Origin: an uncultured Micrococcales bacterium
Lineage (GTDB): Bacteria > Actinomycetota > Actinomycetes > Actinomycetales > Microbacteriaceae
Length of the DNA stretch: 8,910 nucleotides
Direction: 5' to 3'
NCBI GenBank assembly: GCA_913056225.1
Contig: CAJXMQ010000036.1
Span: forward strand, 1-8,910
This document shows, in pieces, positions 6,202-8,910 of this stretch (positions are counted from its first letter, which is position 1; every line of letters begins with the position of its first letter). Under the pieces are notes generated by a model, which worked only from the letters and a program-made list of their open reading frames with translations, had not been told where the DNA came from and did not search any database. The position numbers and the translations under genes were made by a program.

Positions 6202-6951
6202 ATGTCAGGACATTCAAAGTGGGCTACCACCAAACATAAAAAAGCGGCCAATGATGCGAAGCGTGCAAAGTTGTTTGCGAAGCTAATTAAGAACATCGAG
6301 GTGGCCAGCCGATTGGGCGGCGCTGACATGGATGGAAATCCAACTCTTTATGACGCGGTAACCAAGGCTAAGAAAAACTCACTCCCTGCTGAAAACATTG
6401 AGCGAGCTATAAAGCGCGGAGCGGGAATCGATGGAGACGGTGTTGAGTACACGACGATTATGTATGAGGGCTACGCTCCGGGCGGGGTTGCAGTGTTGAT
6501 TGAATGTCTGACAGATAACAAAAATCGTGCAGCGGCTGAGGTAAGACTTGCTATGAGTCGCAGTGGTGGAAACATGGCAGATCCAGGAAGCGTTAGCTAT
6601 CAATTTGCTCGAAAGGGAGTGATTGTTCTCTCTGGAGTAAGCGAGGAAGCAGCTATGGAGGCAGCCTTAGATGCCGGCATTGAGGACATCGAGTCCAACG
6701 GTGAATCACTTGTGATAACCAGCGAGCCACAGGACATGGTTTCCGTGAGAACTGCCCTGCAAACCTCAGGATTGGATTATGACAGTGCGGATGTTGAGTT
6801 CATTTCCAGCCTGAAGGTTCCTTGCGACAAAGAAACTGCCCAAAAGGCAATCAAACTGATTGACGCACTTGAGGATCTTGATGATGTTCAAACGGTGTTT
6901 ACAAATATGGATATCTCAGAAGAAGTTTTATCCCAGCTCGAGGCAAATTGA
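6202..6951 (+). CDS. yebC: YebC/PmpR/TACO1-family protein
   Basis: Member of a widespread bacterial family, originally annotated as a transcriptional regulator and more recently linked to translation, in keeping with the mitochondrial TACO1 homologue. At 249 residues it has family length. The N-terminal signature MSGHSKWATTKHKKA (1-15) is near-invariant. It is followed by the basic helical region DAKRAKLFAKLIKNI (18-32), NPTLYDAVTKAKKNSLPAENIERAIKRG (46-73), YEGYAPGGVAVLIE (88-101), LTDNKNRAAAEVR (103-115) and the acidic C-terminal domain ending in TNMDISEEV (234-242). The ATG start is fixed by the conserved N terminus. It lies 11 bases after pdxT, and its stop codon overlaps the ruvC start. 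Linkage to the ruv genes is common, but a role in recombination is not shown by it. Confidence 0.95.
   Translation: MSGHSKWATTKHKKAANDAKRAKLFAKLIKNIEVASRLGGADMDGNPTLYDAVTKAKKNSLPAENIERAIKRGAGIDGDGVEYTTIMYEGYAPGGVAVLIECLTDNKNRAAAEVRLAMSRSGGNMADPGSVSYQFARKGVIVLSGVSEEAAMEAALDAGIEDIESNGESLVITSEPQDMVSVRTALQTSGLDYDSADVEFISSLKVPCDKETAQKAIKLIDALEDLDDVQTVFTNMDISEEVLSQLEAN
6940..6943 (+). promoter_or_regulatory. ribosome binding site fixing the TTG start of ruvC
   Basis: GAGG lies in the last codons of yebC, 4 bases before the TTG at 6948. With the conserved RuvC N terminus beginning immediately after, and no ATG or GTG nearby in frame, it supports the unusual TTG start. Confidence 0.6.
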
Positions 6952-7490
6952 GAAAAGTTCTGGGCATTGATCCTGGATTAACCCGCTGCGGTATTGCAGC
7001 GGTGAGTGGCAAGGCGCTCAATAAAAGTCAGCTGGAGTTCACTGAAACCATCAAAACCCCAGCCAGCGAATCGCTAGATAAAAGACTTTGGACTATTGGT
7101 AATCGGATCAGGGAGATTATTTCCCAGCAAGAGCCCACTGAAATAGCCCTGGAACGGGTGTTTGCTCAGGCGAATCTGAAAAGTGTTATGGGCGTTGCTC
7201 AAATCAGCGGTGTCGTTTTATATCTAGCTGCCGAGTTTGATTTGCCAATTCGTTTCTTCACTCCTACCCAGGTCAAGGCGGGCGTGACAGGGGATGGCCG
7301 CGCTAGCAAGGAGGGGGTTTCCAATATGACCCGCACCCTGTTGGGCAACATAGAACAGTTTGATAGCGCAGACAGTGCCGATGCTGCCGCAATTGCGTTG
7401 ACCGCAATCGCAAACCCATCAATGGAATCGGCTCAACCAACTAAAGCCCAACGGGCGTGGAGTGAAGCCATAAACAGAAGCTCAAAGTAA
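6948..7490 (+). CDS. ruvC: crossover junction endodeoxyribonuclease RuvC
   Basis: Dimeric, Mg-dependent resolvase that nicks Holliday junctions symmetrically after RuvAB branch migration. At 180 residues it is typical. The RNase H-like fold shows the N-terminal LGIDPGLTRCG with D8, the second acid E69 in ALERVF, FTPTQVKAGVTGDGRASKEGV (104-124), and the C-terminal acidic pair D142 and D145 in SADSADAAAIAL, so all four catalytic carboxylates are in place. The start is TTG at 6948, overlapping the yebC stop by 4 bases with GAGG just upstream; the family sequence M-R-x-V-L-G-I-D-P-G begins exactly there. It is followed by ruvA after 9 bases. Confidence 0.97.
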   Translation: MRKVLGIDPGLTRCGIAAVSGKALNKSQLEFTETIKTPASESLDKRLWTIGNRIREIISQQEPTEIALERVFAQANLKSVMGVAQISGVVLYLAAEFDLPIRFFTPTQVKAGVTGDGRASKEGVSNMTRTLLGNIEQFDSADSADAAAIALTAIANPSMESAQPTKAQRAWSEAINRSSK

Positions 7491-7499
7491 TCTGAAGCA

Positions 7500-8057
7500 A
7501 TGATTGCTCATCTAACCGGAACAGTTTTGGCCAAATTCGGCCGAGAACTCATCTTGGAGGTCCAAGATGTCGGTTACCAAGTTTTCGCAAGCTCCAGAAT
7601 GAACGCGAAAACCGGAGAGAAAATGTCTGTGTTTGTTCGAACCGTTGTTAGGGAAGATGAAATTTCTCTTTATGGATTTGAAACAGCAACTGATCGGAGC
7701 CTTTTTGACTCACTTTGTGATGTCAATGGCATCGGACCAAAACTAGCAATGACGATTATCGAAGAGCTTGGTTACGACGCCGCTACCTCGGCGATCTCAG
7801 CAGGTGACGAAAGAGCCTTGCAATCAGTGAGCGGTGTTGGTTCGAAAACTGCAAAGTTGATGATTCTTTCCCTCAGCGGAAAGTTTGAGATGACCGAGAA
7901 GACCGATTCAACACTTTTGGATGCGCTTGTAAACCTTGGCTGGAAGGAGAAAGAAGCAGTTGAGGCTCTAAACAATGTTGCAAATCCCGGTGCTTCTCAA
8001 CAGCAACTGCTCAAAGACGCTCTTAAGTATCTCGGGGGGAGTAAGACTAAGTCATGA
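7500..8057 (+). CDS. ruvA: Holliday junction branch migration protein RuvA
   Basis: Tetrameric junction-binding subunit that loads two RuvB rings onto a Holliday junction. It is 185 residues, slightly shorter than the usual 190-205. Domain I is an OB fold starting MIAHLTGTV (1-9) and including VGYQVF and FVRTVVREDEISLYGF (45-60). Domain II holds two helix-hairpin-helix motifs, VNGIGPKLA (75-83) and VSGVGSKTA (110-118). A linker near 125-135 leads to domain III (about 136-185), which contacts RuvB, with LVNLGWKEKEAVEAL (143-157). The proline often found in the second hairpin is serine here (S115). The start is the ATG at 7500; the Shine-Dalgarno signal is poor (GAAG, 2 bases away), so coupling to ruvC is likely. 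The stop overlaps the ruvB ATG as ATGA. Confidence 0.97.
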   Translation: MIAHLTGTVLAKFGRELILEVQDVGYQVFASSRMNAKTGEKMSVFVRTVVREDEISLYGFETATDRSLFDSLCDVNGIGPKLAMTIIEELGYDAATSAISAGDERALQSVSGVGSKTAKLMILSLSGKFEMTEKTDSTLLDALVNLGWKEKEAVEALNNVANPGASQQQLLKDALKYLGGSKTKS

Positions 8058-8910
8058 GTTTTGAAACCGAACCCTTTGCACATGCCGATGATTCTGCTTT
8101 GGAAAAACAGTTGCGACCAGCAAACCTGCAGGAGTTTGTTGGACAAAACAAAGTCAAAAAGCAGCTAGAAGTTCTGTTGCAGGCAGCGCAGGAACAGAAC
8201 AGAGTGCCCGACCACTTGCTATTTAGCGGCCCACCGGGACTTGGAAAAACAACTTTGGCCATGATTGTGGCAGCCGAGACTGGCAGATCCATACGTGTCA
8301 CGAGTGGCCCAACAATTCAGCACGCAGGAGATTTAGCGGCAATTCTTTCATCGTTGGAGCATGGAGAGATTCTTTTCATTGACGAAATCCACAGGGTTAG
8401 CCGAACCGCAGAAGAAATGCTTTATTTGGCTATGGAGGATTTCCGAGTTGACGTCATGGTTGGGAAAGGCCCAGGTGCGACAAGCGTGCCTTTGGATTTG
8501 GAGCGTTTCACCCTTGTGGGAGCAACTACCCGAGCCGGCATGTTGCCAAATCCGCTGCGTGACAGATTCGGTTTCACTGCGAATATGGAATTTTACGAAC
8601 AATCTGATTTGATCAAGGTCTTGTCCAGAGCATCAGATGTATTGGGAGTGAGCTTGAATGAGCCAAGCCTAGAGATCATTGCAAACTCAAGCCGTGGAAC
8701 TCCAAGAGTGGCGAATCGTTTGTTGAGGAGAATCCGTGACTACGCCCAAGTGTCGAAGGTCGAGATGATTGATGAGAAAACCACGGCTGATGCTTTAGAA
8801 GTTTATGAAATTGATGCAACCGGTTTGGATCGACTCGACAGGCAATACTTACTTGCACTTTCCGAGAACAGAAACAGGGCACTGGGATTGGGCACATTAG
8901 CCACCAGGCT
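8054..8910 (+). CDS. ruvB: Holliday junction branch migration ATPase RuvB (3' end beyond window)
   Basis: Hexameric AAA+ motor that drives branch migration with RuvA. The reading frame stays open from the ATG at 8054 to the window edge, giving 285 complete codons plus two bases; RuvB is usually about 330-350 residues, so only the tail of the winged-helix domain is missing. Visible: LEKQLRPANLQEFVGQ (16-31), Walker A GPPGLGKT (59-66), TSGPTIQHAGDLAAIL (83-98), Walker B LFIDEIHR (107-114, D110 and E111), the hairpin region AMEDFRVDVMVGKGPGA (126-142), sensor 1 GATTRAG (156-162), the arginine-finger segment PLRDRFGF (167-174) and sensor 2 SRGTPRVANR (213-222). The start overlaps the ruvA stop by 4 bases; a G-rich GGGGGGAG at 8034-8041 lies 12 bases upstream, a rather long spacing. 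Confidence 0.97.
   Translation, partial: MSFETEPFAHADDSALEKQLRPANLQEFVGQNKVKKQLEVLLQAAQEQNRVPDHLLFSGPPGLGKTTLAMIVAAETGRSIRVTSGPTIQHAGDLAAILSSLEHGEILFIDEIHRVSRTAEEMLYLAMEDFRVDVMVGKGPGATSVPLDLERFTLVGATTRAGMLPNPLRDRFGFTANMEFYEQSDLIKVLSRASDVLGVSLNEPSLEIIANSSRGTPRVANRLLRRIRDYAQVSKVEMIDEKTTADALEVYEIDATGLDRLDRQYLLALSENRNRALGLGTLATR

Noticed and set aside
8054..8910. ruvB as a truncated or frameshifted gene.
   Set aside because: Translation stays in frame with all AAA+ motifs in order to the last base; the gene is simply cut by the window edge.
1..8910. CRISPR arrays, insertion sequences, toxin-antitoxin or phage-defence genes.
   Set aside because: No regularly spaced repeats, terminal inverted repeats or matching protein families were seen; nearly all bases are taken up by recognised genes.

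Overview
The window looks like a piece of an actinobacterial chromosome. The clearest sign is the gene order thrS, HIT-family protein, pdxS, pdxT, yebC, ruvC, ruvA, ruvB. I recognise this order from Mycobacterium and other actinobacteria (in M. tuberculosis, thrS is followed by the HIT protein Rv2613c). Base composition is roughly balanced by eye, which is low for the phylum. Together with very tight gene packing this suggests a streamlined, moderate-GC actinobacterium, perhaps one of the small aquatic Microbacteriaceae (Rhodoluna/Aquiluna type). The lineage guess is inference; the phylum is much firmer.

Layout. A complete tRNA-Val (anticodon GAC, CCA encoded) lies on + at 3-77. It runs tail to tail into a two-gene minus-strand unit: a short VIT/CCC1-like membrane protein (2135-1566), then malate:quinone oxidoreductase mqo (1549-80). 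From 2163 to the right edge every gene is on +: thrS, a HIT-domain nucleotide hydrolase/phosphorylase, the PLP synthase pair pdxS-pdxT, yebC, and the Holliday-junction genes ruvC, ruvA and ruvB. ruvB is cut by the window edge after about 285 codons. No stretch over about 55 bases lacks a gene; neighbouring genes abut, overlap by 4-7 bases, or are separated by 2-54 bases.

How the genes work together. ThrRS charges tRNA-Thr and, like many synthetases, can make diadenosine polyphosphates, which the adjacent HIT protein may degrade. PdxS and PdxT together make pyridoxal 5'-phosphate from ribose 5-phosphate, glyceraldehyde 3-phosphate and glutamine. RuvA and RuvB migrate Holliday junctions and RuvC cuts them. 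YebC belongs to a family now linked to translation and earlier described as a regulator. Mqo feeds electrons from malate into the membrane quinone pool.

Points of interest. Two plausible leaderless promoters place a TANNNT -10 box just upstream of the thrS and pdxS start codons. The phosphatidylinositol/PIM genes (pgsA, an acyltransferase, pimA) that usually sit between the HIT gene and pdxS are absent here. The VIT-like protein lacks the cytoplasmic metal-binding helical domain normally found between its second and third membrane segments. I found no clear undescribed multi-gene system; this is mostly a housekeeping region with some compact and lineage-specific traits.
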